Origin: Streptomyces cyaneochromogenes
GTDB taxonomy: Bacteria > Actinomycetota > Actinomycetes > Streptomycetales > Streptomycetaceae
Assembly (NCBI RefSeq): GCF_003963535.1
Contig: NZ_CP034539.1
Coordinates: 9,610,001-9,674,000, forward strand
DNA: 64,000 nucleotides
Reading direction: 5' to 3'
Numbering within the stretch: position 1 is the first letter of the stretch; each line of letters starts with the position of its first letter. Below are positions 33,992 to 42,332 of this stretch, in pieces. The notes under the pieces are model-generated. The model was not told the origin of the DNA. It did no database searches and saw only the letters and a program-made list of their open reading frames with translations. Made by a program: the position numbers and the translations under genes.

Positions 33992-34408
33992 GACACTGCC
34001 TCCCGGGGCGGTCTCGCGGCAATGGTCCGTACCAATATCGCGCGGATGGCGCGAGCACATCAAGAGGGCGGTCGCTTGGTGACCGGCTCACGGAGTTACG
34101 TATGCTGAAGCTCCTTGCGGCTGAACTCTCCATGGAGTGCCGGGAGTTCACGCCGTCGGCGCGGGTCGCTGTCGTCGCTGATCCCGCGCCGGACGCGGGT
34201 GGCCGGGGAGTCTGGGATCGGTCGCGGACTCAGAACCCCGGCCCCTGCGGGAAGTTCGGGGGCGGCCGTCGTGTCGCCGGGGTGCGCGCGGGTGGGCCCT
34301 GCGGGTGGCAGCATGATCGAAACAGCATCAGATTGGGCCGAGTTGTCCGATTAGATGACCGTTCGGGCTGCGTGCCTGTCAGTGTTCCCGAGGAGAGGGG
34401 TTCCCATT
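33992..34408. other. Intergenic region before the chitosanase gene
   Basis: This 417-base stretch between the divergent lipoprotein and chitosanase genes shows no gene I can support. A weak candidate promoter is TTGGTG (34076-34081) with TATGCT (34101-34106). ctccatggag at 34128-34137 is a perfect 10-bp palindrome that might bind a regulator. Confidence 0.4.
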
Positions 34409-35185
34409 GTGCGTGTCAGGTCGCTGACGCTGGCGGCGGCGAGTGCCGCTCTGCTCGCTCCGACGACTTTGTCCACCGCCCTGCCCGTCCCGCCGCCCCC
34501 GCCGCAAGGGTCAACAGCCCGTCGCGGTGCGGACGTCAGCGCCGCCGACCTGCTGTCAAAGGTGCGTGAGTGCACTGCCGTTTCCGAGGGGCGCTATCGC
34601 ACCGACCGCGGGATGCGGGCGACCGTCCCGGTCTGCGGGGAGCGGGAGGCGGTGTTCTGGAAGGCCGACATGGATATCGACTGTGACGGTCGGCCCACCG
34701 GCCACTGCAACCGCCGTACGGATCCGTTCTTCACCGCCGCGACGGCCTATCGGCAGTCCGACGGCCGCTATCTGAGCGCCGAACGCCTCCCGTACATCGT
34801 GGTGCCCGCCCCGAGTCCCATCTGGAACCACCGCGACCACGGGATCCTCGGCGGCTCGCTCGCGGCTGTCGTGTACCGGGACCGGGTGCTGTACGCGGTC
34901 GTCGGTGACGTCGGCCCGGACGACATGATCGGCGAGGCGTCGTACGCCACCGCGAAGGCCCTCGGCATCCCGGCCGACCCGCACACCGGCGGCACGGCCC
35001 ACGGGGTCACCTACATCGTCTTCAAGGAGAAGCCGGTGCGGCCCATCGAGAACCGCACGGCCGCCGTGAAGGCCGGCGAGCGGCTGGCGAGGGAGTTCGT
35101 GCGGGGTGCGGAAGCCCTGCCGGGCGAGGAAGTTGTGCGGGGCGGGCGGGTCGTGCACGGTGAGCGGTCCGTGCACGACGACTGA
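34409..35185 (+). CDS. Secreted glycoside hydrolase family 75 chitosanase
   Basis: The protein has about 258 residues from GTG 34409, with aggagagggg eight bases upstream. A signal peptide (VRSLTLAAASAALLAPTTLS) is followed by a Pro-rich linker and a GH75 domain with FWKADMDIDCDGRPTGHCN (the conserved Asp-rich motif), LPYIVVPAP and YAVVGDVGPDDMIGEASYA. GH75 enzymes cleave chitosan outside the cell. The short C-terminal tail (VVRGGRVVHGERSVHDD) is encoded by a partly duplicated sequence. Regulation is not evident. Confidence 0.88.
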   Translation: MRVRSLTLAAASAALLAPTTLSTALPVPPPPPQGSTARRGADVSAADLLSKVRECTAVSEGRYRTDRGMRATVPVCGEREAVFWKADMDIDCDGRPTGHCNRRTDPFFTAATAYRQSDGRYLSAERLPYIVVPAPSPIWNHRDHGILGGSLAAVVYRDRVLYAVVGDVGPDDMIGEASYATAKALGIPADPHTGGTAHGVTYIVFKEKPVRPIENRTAAVKAGERLAREFVRGAEALPGEEVVRGGRVVHGERSVHDD

Positions 35186-35208
35186 CCCGCATGGTCGTTG
35201 AGGGGGCG

Positions 35209-35970
35209 TCAGACCGCCGACCAGCCGTCGTCGACCGGCAGGATCACGCCGTTGATGTTGCTCGCCGCGTCCGAGGCGAGGAACACGATCGCGGCCGCCT
35301 GCTCCTCGGGCTGGGCCAGCTTGCCGAGGTTGACGAAGTGCGGGCCGAGGGCCGCCGGTCCGTGGGCGTCCTGCGCGGCGTCCACGACGATGCCCGTCTG
35401 CGTGCCGCCCGGAGCGATGGCGTTCGCGCGTATCCCCTGCTTGCGGTACATCACCGCGAGCGACTTCGTCAGCCCCACCACGCCGTGCTTCGACGCCGTG
35501 TACGCGGCGCCCGCCGCGCTGCCGCGCAGACCGGCCTCGGACGCCGTGTTCACGATCGCGCCTCGGCCCGCCGCCAGCATGTGCGGCAGCGCTGCCCGGG
35601 TGAGCAGGAACGGGGCGGTGAGGTTGACCCGGATGACCCGCTCCCACTCGGCGTCGGTGACGTCCGCCAGGGCCGACATACGGTCCATGATCCCGGCGTT
35701 GTTCACCACGACGTCCACCCCGCCGAACCGCTCGACGGCGGTGTCGACCACCTGGTCGACGACGGCCTGCTCGCCCAGGTCGCCGACGACGGCGACCGCG
35801 GCGCCGCCCGCCTGCTCGATCTCCTTGACGACGGCCTGCGCCCCCTCGGCGTTCAGATCCGCCGCCACGACCCGGGCGCCCTCCGCGGCGAAGGCCAGCG
35901 CGGCCGCCCGCCCGATGCCCGATCCCGCTCCCGTGACGATGACGCTGCGCCCGTCCAGTCCGCCGCTCAT
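35209..35970 (-). CDS. Short-chain dehydrogenase/reductase
   Basis: The protein has 253 residues of the classical SDR type: cofactor loop TGAGSGIG, NNAG motif in VVNNAGIMDRM, catalytic Ser in NTASEAG and YTASK, and an acidic residue after the second strand (VVAADLNAEG) that favours NAD(H). The start is ATG 35970. The gene is divergent from a TetR gene with a shared operator. The substrate is unknown; it is probably the target of that repressor. Confidence 0.9.
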   Translation of the reverse strand: MSGGLDGRSVIVTGAGSGIGRAAALAFAAEGARVVAADLNAEGAQAVVKEIEQAGGAAVAVVGDLGEQAVVDQVVDTAVERFGGVDVVVNNAGIMDRMSALADVTDAEWERVIRVNLTAPFLLTRAALPHMLAAGRGAIVNTASEAGLRGSAAGAAYTASKHGVVGLTKSLAVMYRKQGIRANAIAPGGTQTGIVVDAAQDAHGPAALGPHFVNLGKLAQPEEQAAAIVFLASDAASNINGVILPVDDGWSAV

Positions 35971-36014
35971 GAGGTGCTCCATCCGTATGGCCGATGTCCG
36001 AGGGCTCACCATAC

Positions 36015-36043
36015 GACTTAATGTCTCTGAGTGACATAAAGTC
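36015..36043. promoter_or_regulatory. TetR-type operator between the SDR and TetR genes
   Basis: gacttaatgtc (36015-36025) and gacataaagtc (36033-36043) are inverted repeats matching at 10 of 11 positions around a 7-base centre. The block is strikingly AT-rich for this genome. It should bind the adjacent TetR dimer and control both divergent genes. Confidence 0.75.
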
Positions 36044-36090
36044 TTCGGGGAGAATTCCGGGAGAGCGATCGATGTCGGCCGGAGGAGACC

Positions 36091-36741
36091 ATGACCGCAG
36101 CCCGTGGAGGCACCGGAAGACCGACGGGACGACCGCCCCTGACCGAGGAGCGCAAGGCCGAGATCCGCCTGGAGATCGCACGGGCCGCGGTCGACCTCTT
36201 CGTCACCCAGGGCGTGGCGGCGACCACGGGCGAGCAGATCGGAGCGGCGGTCGGTGTCTCCGCGCGGACGGTGTGGCGCTACTTCCCGAGCAAGGAGAGC
36301 TGCGTACGGCCGCTGTTCTCGGCCGGTATCGACCTGATCGCCGAGTGTCTGCGCCGGTGGCGTCCCGGGGAGCCGCTGGAGGAGGTCATCGACCGGGAGT
36401 TCGCGGTCGAGGGGCGCCTGCCGGCCGTACCCGACCGCTCGACCGTGGGGGCGCTGGTACGGCTGACCCGTACCGAACCCGGGTTGCGCGCGACCTGGCT
36501 CCAGACGTACGACGAGGCAGAACCGGCGTTCGCCCGCGCCCTCGCCGAACGCGCCGGACTGCCCGCCGGCGATCTGCGCCCGGCGATCCAGGCGGCCGTG
36601 TTCAACGCGGCGCTGCGCGCGGCCGTCGAGTATCACGCCTGGCACACCGCCGACACGGATCCCGACCCGGAGAAGGTCCAGGCCGAGCTGATGGCGACGT
36701 TGCGTTCGGCGCTGGCGGTTGTGGCGGAGGGGGTCGCGTAG
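36091..36741 (+). CDS. TetR-family transcriptional repressor
   Basis: The protein has 216 residues. The N-terminal helix-turn-helix is at about residues 22-68 (IRLEIARAAVDLFVTQGVAA, TTGEQIGAAVGVSARTVWRYFPSKESCV). The C-terminal ligand-binding region resembles the MftR/TetR C-terminal 17 type (RTEPGLRATWLQTYDEAEPA, VFNAALRAAVEYHAWH). It is divergent from the SDR gene and likely represses it and itself through the palindrome at 36015-36043. A very strong hairpin follows the gene. Confidence 0.92.
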   Translation: MTAARGGTGRPTGRPPLTEERKAEIRLEIARAAVDLFVTQGVAATTGEQIGAAVGVSARTVWRYFPSKESCVRPLFSAGIDLIAECLRRWRPGEPLEEVIDREFAVEGRLPAVPDRSTVGALVRLTRTEPGLRATWLQTYDEAEPAFARALAERAGLPAGDLRPAIQAAVFNAALRAAVEYHAWHTADTDPDPEKVQAELMATLRSALAVVAEGVA

Positions 36742-36817
36742 GAGGCGTGAGGGGCCTGCAGGGGCCGCCGGGACGTCGAAGAACGGGCGTTGTCGCCGCA
36801 CCCGGCTGCGGCAAAGA

Positions 36818-36862
36818 GCCCCTCGGCCGTGTACCCGGAACTCGGGTACACGGCCGAGGGGC
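36818..36862. terminator. Bidirectional terminator, 20-bp perfect stem
   Basis: Positions 36818-36837 and 36843-36862 are exact reverse complements around the loop gaact. The arm contains ctcggccgtgtaccc. It lies between converging tetR and dhaM genes and should end both transcripts; there is no T-tract. Confidence 0.9.
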
Positions 36863-36891
36863 CTGACCGAACAACGGCTGCCGCTCCCCGC

Positions 36892-37329
36892 CTACACCTT
36901 CCGGTACGCGTACGCCTCCGCGGCCGCCGCCTCCACCGCGGCGAGGTCGGCGCCGGTGGCAGCCGTGACGACCGCGGCCACCGCGCCCTCGACGAAGGGA
37001 GCGTCCACCAGGCGCGTCCCGTCCGGGAGTTCGTCGCCTTCGGCGAGCAGGGCCTTCACGGTGAGGACCGCGCTGCCCAGGTCGGTGAGGACCGCGACCC
37101 CGGCGCCGCGGTCCACGGAGGCGGCCGCCGCGGCGATCAGCTCGGCGCTGGTGCCCAGGCCGCCGCCCTCGGTGCCGCCCGCCGGGGCCACCGGCACGGC
37201 CGTGCCGGCGCCCGCGAGCCCCTGCGCCAGCTCGGCCACCGAGGCGGCCACCTGGGCGCTGTGCGAGACCAGCACGATGCCGACGCGCCGCTCGCCCTTC
37301 TTCCCGTCGCTCACCGTGTCCTCACTCAC
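36892..37329 (-). CDS. dhaM: DhaM, phosphoryl donor subunit of dihydroxyacetone kinase
   Basis: The protein has 145 residues and a PTS EIIA-like (mannose-type) domain with the phospho-accepting histidine in GIVLVSHSAQVA and the loop VAVLTDLGSAVLTVKALL. E. coli DhaM also carries HPr and truncated EI domains; this one has only the EIIA-like domain and must take phosphate from HPr encoded elsewhere. GTG at 37329 overlaps the dhaL stop by eight bases, so translation is coupled. Confidence 0.92.
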   Translation of the reverse strand: MSEDTVSDGKKGERRVGIVLVSHSAQVAASVAELAQGLAGAGTAVPVAPAGGTEGGGLGTSAELIAAAAASVDRGAGVAVLTDLGSAVLTVKALLAEGDELPDGTRLVDAPFVEGAVAAVVTAATGADLAAVEAAAAEAYAYRKV

Positions 37330-37921
37330 CGTTCGCCTCCGCCAGCCCCGCGATCAGCAGCGCCGAGGACGTGGCCCCCGGGTCTTGGTGCCCGATGCTG
37401 CGCTCCCCGAGATAGCTCGCCCGTCCCTTGCGGGCCTGCAACGGCGTGGTCGCCAGGGCGCCCTCCTCGGCGGCGGCCCGCGCCGCGGTGAAGCCGTCGC
37501 CGAGCGCGTCCACGGCCGGCACCAGCGCGTCGATCATGGTCTTGTCGCCCGGCGCCGCGCCGCCGAGCACCATGACCGCGTCCACTCCGGTCCGCAGCGC
37601 CTGGGCGAACTGCTCCTCGCTCACCTCGCCGGCGTCCCCGAGGGCCTTGCCGGTCCGGCGCAGCAGCGTCCCGTACAGCGGCCCCGACGCGCCGCCGACG
37701 GTCGAGATGAGCTGGCGCCCGGCGAGCATCAGGATCGCGCCGGGCGTCTGCGGGTCCTCCTTCTCCAGCGTCGTCGCGACGGCGGTGAACCCGCGTTGCA
37801 GGTTGCTGCCGTGGTCGGCGTCCCCGATGGGCGAGTCGAGGGCGGTGAGCCGTTCCGCCTCGCGGTCGACGGCAGCGGCGGTCGCCGTCATCCAACGGCG
37901 GAAGAAATCGGCGTCGAGCAC
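37322..37921 (-). CDS. dhaL: DhaL, ADP-binding subunit of dihydroxyacetone kinase
   Basis: The protein has 199 residues. The Mg-ADP-binding motif LDSPIGDADHGSNLQRGF near the N-terminus provides the conserved aspartates, and GGASGPLYGTLLRR and GAAPGDKTMIDALVPAVDAL are typical of the family. DhaL transfers phosphate from DhaM to dihydroxyacetone bound in DhaK. It is the middle gene of the dhaK-dhaL-dhaM operon, 49 bases after dhaK. Confidence 0.94.
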   Translation of the reverse strand: MLDADFFRRWMTATAAAVDREAERLTALDSPIGDADHGSNLQRGFTAVATTLEKEDPQTPGAILMLAGRQLISTVGGASGPLYGTLLRRTGKALGDAGEVSEEQFAQALRTGVDAVMVLGGAAPGDKTMIDALVPAVDALGDGFTAARAAAEEGALATTPLQARKGRASYLGERSIGHQDPGATSSALLIAGLAEANGE

Positions 37922-37970
37922 TGGATCTCCTTGTGTGACAGATGCCTTGTGATCGTCTGACTCCGCCGGA

Positions 37971-38963
37971 TCAGATGCCCCATCGCAGCCCCGGTGTCTT
38001 CACCGGCGCGTTCCACAGTCGCAGCAGCTCCTCGTCGACCTGGCACAGGGTGACCGAGGCGCCGGCCATGTCGAGCGAGGTGACGTAGTTGCCCACGAGG
38101 GTGTGGCCGACGGCGACACCGCGCTCGGCGAGTACGCGCTGGACCTCGGCGTTGAAGCCGTACAGCTCCAGCAGCGGTGTCCCGCCCATGCCGTTGACCA
38201 GGACGAGGACGGGATTGCGCGGGGTCATGTCGTCCAGAATCGCGCCCACGGCGAAGTCGGCGATCTCGCGCGATGTCATCATCGCCCGCCGCTCCCGGCC
38301 GGGCTCGCCATGGATGCCGATGCCCAACTCCAGCTCGCCGGGCGGCAGATCGAAGGTGGGGCTGCCCTTCGCGGGCGTCGTGCAGGCGCTGAGGGCGACA
38401 CCGAAGCTGCGCGCGTTCTCGTTGACCTGCCGCCCGATCGCCTCCACCCGCTCCAGTGGCTGCCCCTCCTCCGCGGCGGCACCGGCGATCTTCTCCACGA
38501 ACAGCGTCGCGCCCGTACCGCGCCGCCCGGCCGTGTACAGGCTGTCGGTGACCGCCACGTCGTCGTTGACGAGCACCTTCGCGACCTGGATGCCCTCGTC
38601 CTCGGCGAGCTCGGCGGCCATGTCGAAGTTGAGGACGTCACCCGTGTAGTTCTTGACGATGAACAGCACACCCGCCCCGCTGTCCACCGCGGCCGCGGCC
38701 CGCGCCATCTGGTCCGGCACCGGCGAGGTGAACACCTCGCCCGGACAGGCCGCCGACAGCATCCCCGGGCCCACGAATCCACCGTGCAGTGGCTCGTGCC
38801 CCGATCCGCCGCCGGAGATGAGGGCGACCTTCCCCGCCACCGGCGCGTCCCGCCGTACGATCACCCGGTTCTCCACGTCGACGACCAGGTCGGGATGGGC
38901 CGCCGCCATCCCGCGCAGGGCGTCCGCGACCACGTTCTCCGCGACGTTGATCAGCATCCTCAT
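37971..38963 (-). CDS. dhaK: DhaK, dihydroxyacetone-binding subunit of dihydroxyacetone kinase
   Basis: The protein has 330 residues. The substrate-binding motif GGGSGHEPLHGGFVGPGML and the later GIGIHGEPGRER, which carries the histidine that forms a hemiaminal with dihydroxyacetone, are both present. The first gene of the operon makes dihydroxyacetone phosphate for glycolysis or glycerol metabolism. aggaggtatcc precedes the ATG. No regulator is adjacent. Confidence 0.95.
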   Translation of the reverse strand: MRMLINVAENVVADALRGMAAAHPDLVVDVENRVIVRRDAPVAGKVALISGGGSGHEPLHGGFVGPGMLSAACPGEVFTSPVPDQMARAAAAVDSGAGVLFIVKNYTGDVLNFDMAAELAEDEGIQVAKVLVNDDVAVTDSLYTAGRRGTGATLFVEKIAGAAAEEGQPLERVEAIGRQVNENARSFGVALSACTTPAKGSPTFDLPPGELELGIGIHGEPGRERRAMMTSREIADFAVGAILDDMTPRNPVLVLVNGMGGTPLLELYGFNAEVQRVLAERGVAVGHTLVGNYVTSLDMAGASVTLCQVDEELLRLWNAPVKTPGLRWGI

Positions 38964-39261
38964 GGATACCTCCTAGTGAGATTAACAGCTGGGCCTCTGA
39001 CCTGCGTTTGACCAGGTCAGAATGGATGGAGCTGGTTATCGATCTTGGCGGTCCATAGCGGTCGGCGGCGGCTTCCAGCGGTACTGATGCTGACTTAATG
39101 CTGACTTTGATGACGGGTCGTCAGGTGTCTGTGGTCGTGCTGCGTGTCGTCGCCGGAGCCCTGATGTCGGCAGTATCGTCCTTGCGGCAGCGAAGGTCAC
39201 GTGCGCGGGCGTTTGGTGGCGAGCTGGGGACGGGCAGTGCCGGTTGGCGTCCTCTCTGGAT
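38964..39261. other. Intergenic boundary between dhaKLM and the dormancy island
   Basis: This stretch of about 300 bases shows no supportable gene. It has a direct repeat atgctgactt at 39087-39096 and 39098-39107, spaced 11 bases apart (one helical turn). Base use is less GC-rich than in the neighbouring genes. Gene content changes sharply on its two sides, so it may be an old insertion boundary, but no integrase or attachment site is recognisable. Confidence 0.4.
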
Positions 39262-39945
39262 TCATGCCGCCGCATCGACGCGCATGCGCAGGTTGTGGAA
39301 TTGGCGGGCCTGCATGATCAGGTGGGCGGGTTCCCAGAACAGCAAGTCCATGGGCCGGGTGAGGGGCCACGGGCGGCTGCGGCCCCGAGCGCGGACCACC
39401 AGCCGGGTCCTCCCACCGGGCGCCGGCCGCAGGTGGAAGCCCCAGATCGAGTCGACGTACGCACGCGGCGGTGGCTCGTCCAGGTCCAGCCTGGCGAAGG
39501 GACGTCCGGAGGGCAGCGTCGTCTGCGAGCGCAGGACCAGTGTCCGCCCCGGTTCCAGGACCGCGACGGTGAACCAGACCTCCCCGCTCGGCCCGGAGTC
39601 CAGGTGCTGTCCCTGCTCTAGGCGCTGCCACTCCGGGACGATGCGTTGCGCGCTCCGGCGTCCGCCATTGTCCAGCCGGTCCCAGCTGTACCAGCCGCCG
39701 CGGTTGCAGCCCATCTGCTGCAGCCAGGGCCAGACCTCTTCGGGTGGCGCCGGCAGGGTCGTAGCCATGGTCGACGATCCGTCGGGGTCGGGGATGAGCT
39801 CGTCACCGGGGTAGCTGTGGCCGACTTCCTCGTCCGTCGCGCCCCAGGTCAGCATCCGCGGCCTCAGCATGGTGCCGTACAGGGCGAGCCCTGCGACCGC
39901 CACGCCGAAGGAACGTTGCCCAGCCGTGGGCCGGCGCTCGTTCAT
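39262..39945 (-). CDS. SRPBCC (START-like) family protein with N-terminal hydrophobic segment
   Basis: The protein has 227 residues. A hydrophobic stretch (SFGVAVAGLALYGTMLRPRM) precedes a START-like domain beginning ATTLPAPPEEVWPWLQQMGCNRGGWYSWD and continuing with VLEPGRTLVLRSQT and GFHLRPAPGGRTRLVVRARG. The final helix is LIMQARQFHNLRMR. Such domains bind hydrophobic ligands. It stands at the left edge of the dormancy-type island, near a wax ester/triacylglycerol synthase, so a lipid ligand is plausible but unproven. Confidence 0.75.
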   Translation of the reverse strand: MNERRPTAGQRSFGVAVAGLALYGTMLRPRMLTWGATDEEVGHSYPGDELIPDPDGSSTMATTLPAPPEEVWPWLQQMGCNRGGWYSWDRLDNGGRRSAQRIVPEWQRLEQGQHLDSGPSGEVWFTVAVLEPGRTLVLRSQTTLPSGRPFARLDLDEPPPRAYVDSIWGFHLRPAPGGRTRLVVRARGRSRPWPLTRPMDLLFWEPAHLIMQARQFHNLRMRVDAAA

Positions 39946-40031
39946 GTTTTCAGCGTCTCAGCTCCGTCCGGTTGGTACCACAGGAACGCGGAAGCGTCAC
40001 CGAGGACGCTGGCAGGCGGCCCCGACATCCG

Positions 40032-40712
40032 TCAGGTCCGGTCCGGCGAGGTGCTGCGCGCACCGGTCCCGGAGCTGGCCTCTTCCTCCGCCGCTGTCTT
40101 GATCGCCCGCAGTGCCGCGCGCATGACGATGCCGACACCGGGCGAGACGAGCGTCCAGTAGCGGGCGAAGCGTCGGATGGCGGCCTGGTCGGTGCAGGCC
40201 GTGCGCGCCTCGTAGGCCAGCAGGGACCGCCCGGTGCCATAGGCGTGGACCACCATTGCCGCGGCGATCTTCGCCCAGCCGGGCTCCGCGAACTCTGGGA
40301 AGTCGCCGGGCTCGACCCTGCGCCATTGGATGGACGGCTGCCACACCTTGCCGATGGCGCCGAAGACCAGCTCCCGCCCAGGAGCCTCGCCAAGTCCGAC
40401 CCACGGTTGCTCCTGCTGGTCCTCCCGCTGTTCCTGGTCGTGCCGGTCCTTGGTGGTCGTGTCGAAGAGATCGGCCAGCCGCATCGAGGCCGGTCGCGGA
40501 GCGGGTTTGCCGCGCAGTCGGTCGGGCAGGCCGCGTGCCCGAGAAACCAGGTCGAACAGTGGAGAGTGGATCGTGAGGAGATCGAGGTCGCGCGCTGCCC
40601 GGTACGCCGTAGATGGGCCGACGGCGACGGTCGTGCACTCCAGACGTGTGAAGCGGAAGTCCGGCAGGGCACTGTCCAGCAGCAGTGGTCGGGCATCCGT
40701 GTTCGTGTCCAT
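40032..40712 (-). CDS. Uncharacterised protein divergent from the wax ester/triacylglycerol synthase gene
   Basis: The protein has 226 residues from ATG 40712. It begins MDTNTDARPLLLDSALPDFR and contains VAVGPSTAYRAARDLDLLTI, GLPDRLRGKP, a charged segment and WQPSIQWRRVEPGDFPEF, then GTGRSLLAYEARTACTDQAA. It ends with RFARYWTLVSPGVGIVMRAA. The strand/helix order and the final helix resemble SRPBCC-like proteins, but I cannot name the family firmly. The shared upstream gap has GCCGAC/GTCGGC arms at 40727-40750. Confidence 0.65.
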   Translation of the reverse strand: MDTNTDARPLLLDSALPDFRFTRLECTTVAVGPSTAYRAARDLDLLTIHSPLFDLVSRARGLPDRLRGKPAPRPASMRLADLFDTTTKDRHDQEQREDQQEQPWVGLGEAPGRELVFGAIGKVWQPSIQWRRVEPGDFPEFAEPGWAKIAAAMVVHAYGTGRSLLAYEARTACTDQAAIRRFARYWTLVSPGVGIVMRAALRAIKTAAEEEASSGTGARSTSPDRT

Positions 40713-40844
40713 CACAACCTCCTCCGGCCGACACCTCCAGTGTGGTCGGCGCGCGCGTCCCCGGCGCGGCCGTGAGCCGGACGGCCCGGTGGCAGTGGTT
40801 GGCGCGGGAAGACTGCCTTGGACTTGTACGACGGGTCTCGCACA

Positions 40845-42320
40845 ATGGAAGACGGCTGGCGGACCGCCTCGCCGGACAGTCGGTATCAGGGATTGGGCGT
40901 GGCGTCGGCTGCGGTGACCAGAGGCGTGGCGCTGACGTCTCCAGGGATGTGGTTGGACGTGCCGAACGGGACCACGGAGGGTCGGATCGAGCGGCTGAGC
41001 CCGCTGGATGTGAGCAACCTGCGCATCGAGACTCGCGGAGCACCCATGCACGTCGCCGCGCTCGCTTTCGCTGAAGGGGCGCCACTCACGGAAGAGCGCG
41101 GGCGGCTGCGTTCGGGTGCGGTTCGTGAGCACATCGAGGCTCGTCTGAGCCTTGCCCCTCGCCTGCGGCAGGTGCTGTACCGGCCACCCTTCGGTCTGGG
41201 GCCGCCCCTTTGGGTCGACGACCCGCGATTCGACATCCGTGACCACGTGCGAACTCAGGAGATTCCCCGCCCCGGCGACGAGGCGACCCTGCTCAGCCTG
41301 TGCGCGGAATTGAACGAGCCGCCGCTGGACCGCTCGCGCCCCCTCTGGGAGCTGTGGCTGCTGCCCGGGCTCGACGACGGCACCGTCGCGATACTCGTCC
41401 GCCTGCACCACGCGGTCGCCGACGGTCTCGCCGCCCTCACGCTGATGGGCGCGCTGCTCGATTCGGCCGGCGATGGGGTGTCCTCCGCCCCCTGCTCGTG
41501 GTCGCCTCAGTCACCTCCCGGCATGGGGGAACTGTGCTCGGACAACCTCCGCCGATACCACGCAACCCTGACCGGTGCAGCGCGCGCACTCGGATCTCCG
41601 GCTCGTGCGACCACTCGCCTTCGATCCCTGTCGGCGGGGGCACGCCGACTCCGGAAGGAGGGCCCGGCCCCTCGGCTGTCGATGAACCGTCCGGTCGGCA
41701 GGCACCGGCGTCTTCTTCTCCTCCGGGTGGGCTTGGAGGACATCAAGGCCACGGCGCACCTCCACCGGGCGACGATCAATGACGTCGTGCTCACGGCGGT
41801 GGCCGCGGGAGCGCGCGGGCTGCTCCAGGCCCGGGGTGAGCTGACGCCCGGACTGACCGTCACGGCTTCGGTGGCGGCATCCCTGCGCACCTCGGCGGCG
41901 GACGGACGGGCCTGGGGAAACCGCGTGGGCATCATGCTGGTGCCGCTACCGGTGAGCGAGAGCGACCCGCTCCGAGGGCTGGAACAAATCGCGGCTGCCA
42001 CTGCGTCGCGCAAACAGTCGCCTCCTTACCAGCCCATGGGCCGGCTCGCCCTACCGCTGCTGGTGCGGGCCATGTTCCACCAGCGGCTGGTCAATCTGTT
42101 CACGAGTAACTTTCCCGGCCCGGCCATGCCCGTGAGCCTCGCGGGTGCCCGAATCCGGGAGCTGTTCCAACTGGGCGTGGTGCAGGGGAACGTGCCACTC
42201 AGCGTCGGTGTGATCTCCTACGACGGACGGCTCAACTTCTCGTTGGTCGGCGACGCGGACATCGTCCCGGACCTGGAGGTCTTCGCCGCCGGGATGGCGG
42301 AGGCGCTGGACCGATTCTGA
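40845..42320 (+). CDS. Wax ester synthase/diacylglycerol acyltransferase (WS/DGAT)
   Basis: The protein has about 491 residues from ATG 40845; the frame also allows TTG 40818, and ATG 40947 gives a 457-residue form whose N-terminus fits the family (RIERLSPLDVSNLRIETRGA, PMHVAALAF). The catalytic HHxxxDG is LHHAVADG, and NDVVLTAVAAGARG and FTSNFPGPAMPVSLAGARI follow as in other WS/DGATs. The enzyme makes triacylglycerol or wax ester from acyl-CoA at the membrane. Mycobacterial Tgs1, its DosR-controlled counterpart, supplies storage lipid in dormancy. Confidence 0.88.
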   Translation: MEDGWRTASPDSRYQGLGVASAAVTRGVALTSPGMWLDVPNGTTEGRIERLSPLDVSNLRIETRGAPMHVAALAFAEGAPLTEERGRLRSGAVREHIEARLSLAPRLRQVLYRPPFGLGPPLWVDDPRFDIRDHVRTQEIPRPGDEATLLSLCAELNEPPLDRSRPLWELWLLPGLDDGTVAILVRLHHAVADGLAALTLMGALLDSAGDGVSSAPCSWSPQSPPGMGELCSDNLRRYHATLTGAARALGSPARATTRLRSLSAGARRLRKEGPAPRLSMNRPVGRHRRLLLLRVGLEDIKATAHLHRATINDVVLTAVAAGARGLLQARGELTPGLTVTASVAASLRTSAADGRAWGNRVGIMLVPLPVSESDPLRGLEQIAAATASRKQSPPYQPMGRLALPLLVRAMFHQRLVNLFTSNFPGPAMPVSLAGARIRELFQLGVVQGNVPLSVGVISYDGRLNFSLVGDADIVPDLEVFAAGMAEALDRF

Positions 42321-42332
42321 GCTGCGGACTCT

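Noticed and set aside
34102..34569. 155-codon plus-strand frame before the chitosanase
   Set aside because: It overlaps the signal peptide of the chitosanase in another frame and has no ribosome binding site or recognisable domain.
36818..36862. Attachment site or insertion-sequence end
   Set aside because: The long perfect stem sits exactly between converging genes with no flanking duplication, so a terminator is the simpler explanation.
39036..39275. 79-codon minus-strand frame in the island boundary
   Set aside because: I considered a recombinase remnant, but no integrase motif or catalytic residues are visible.
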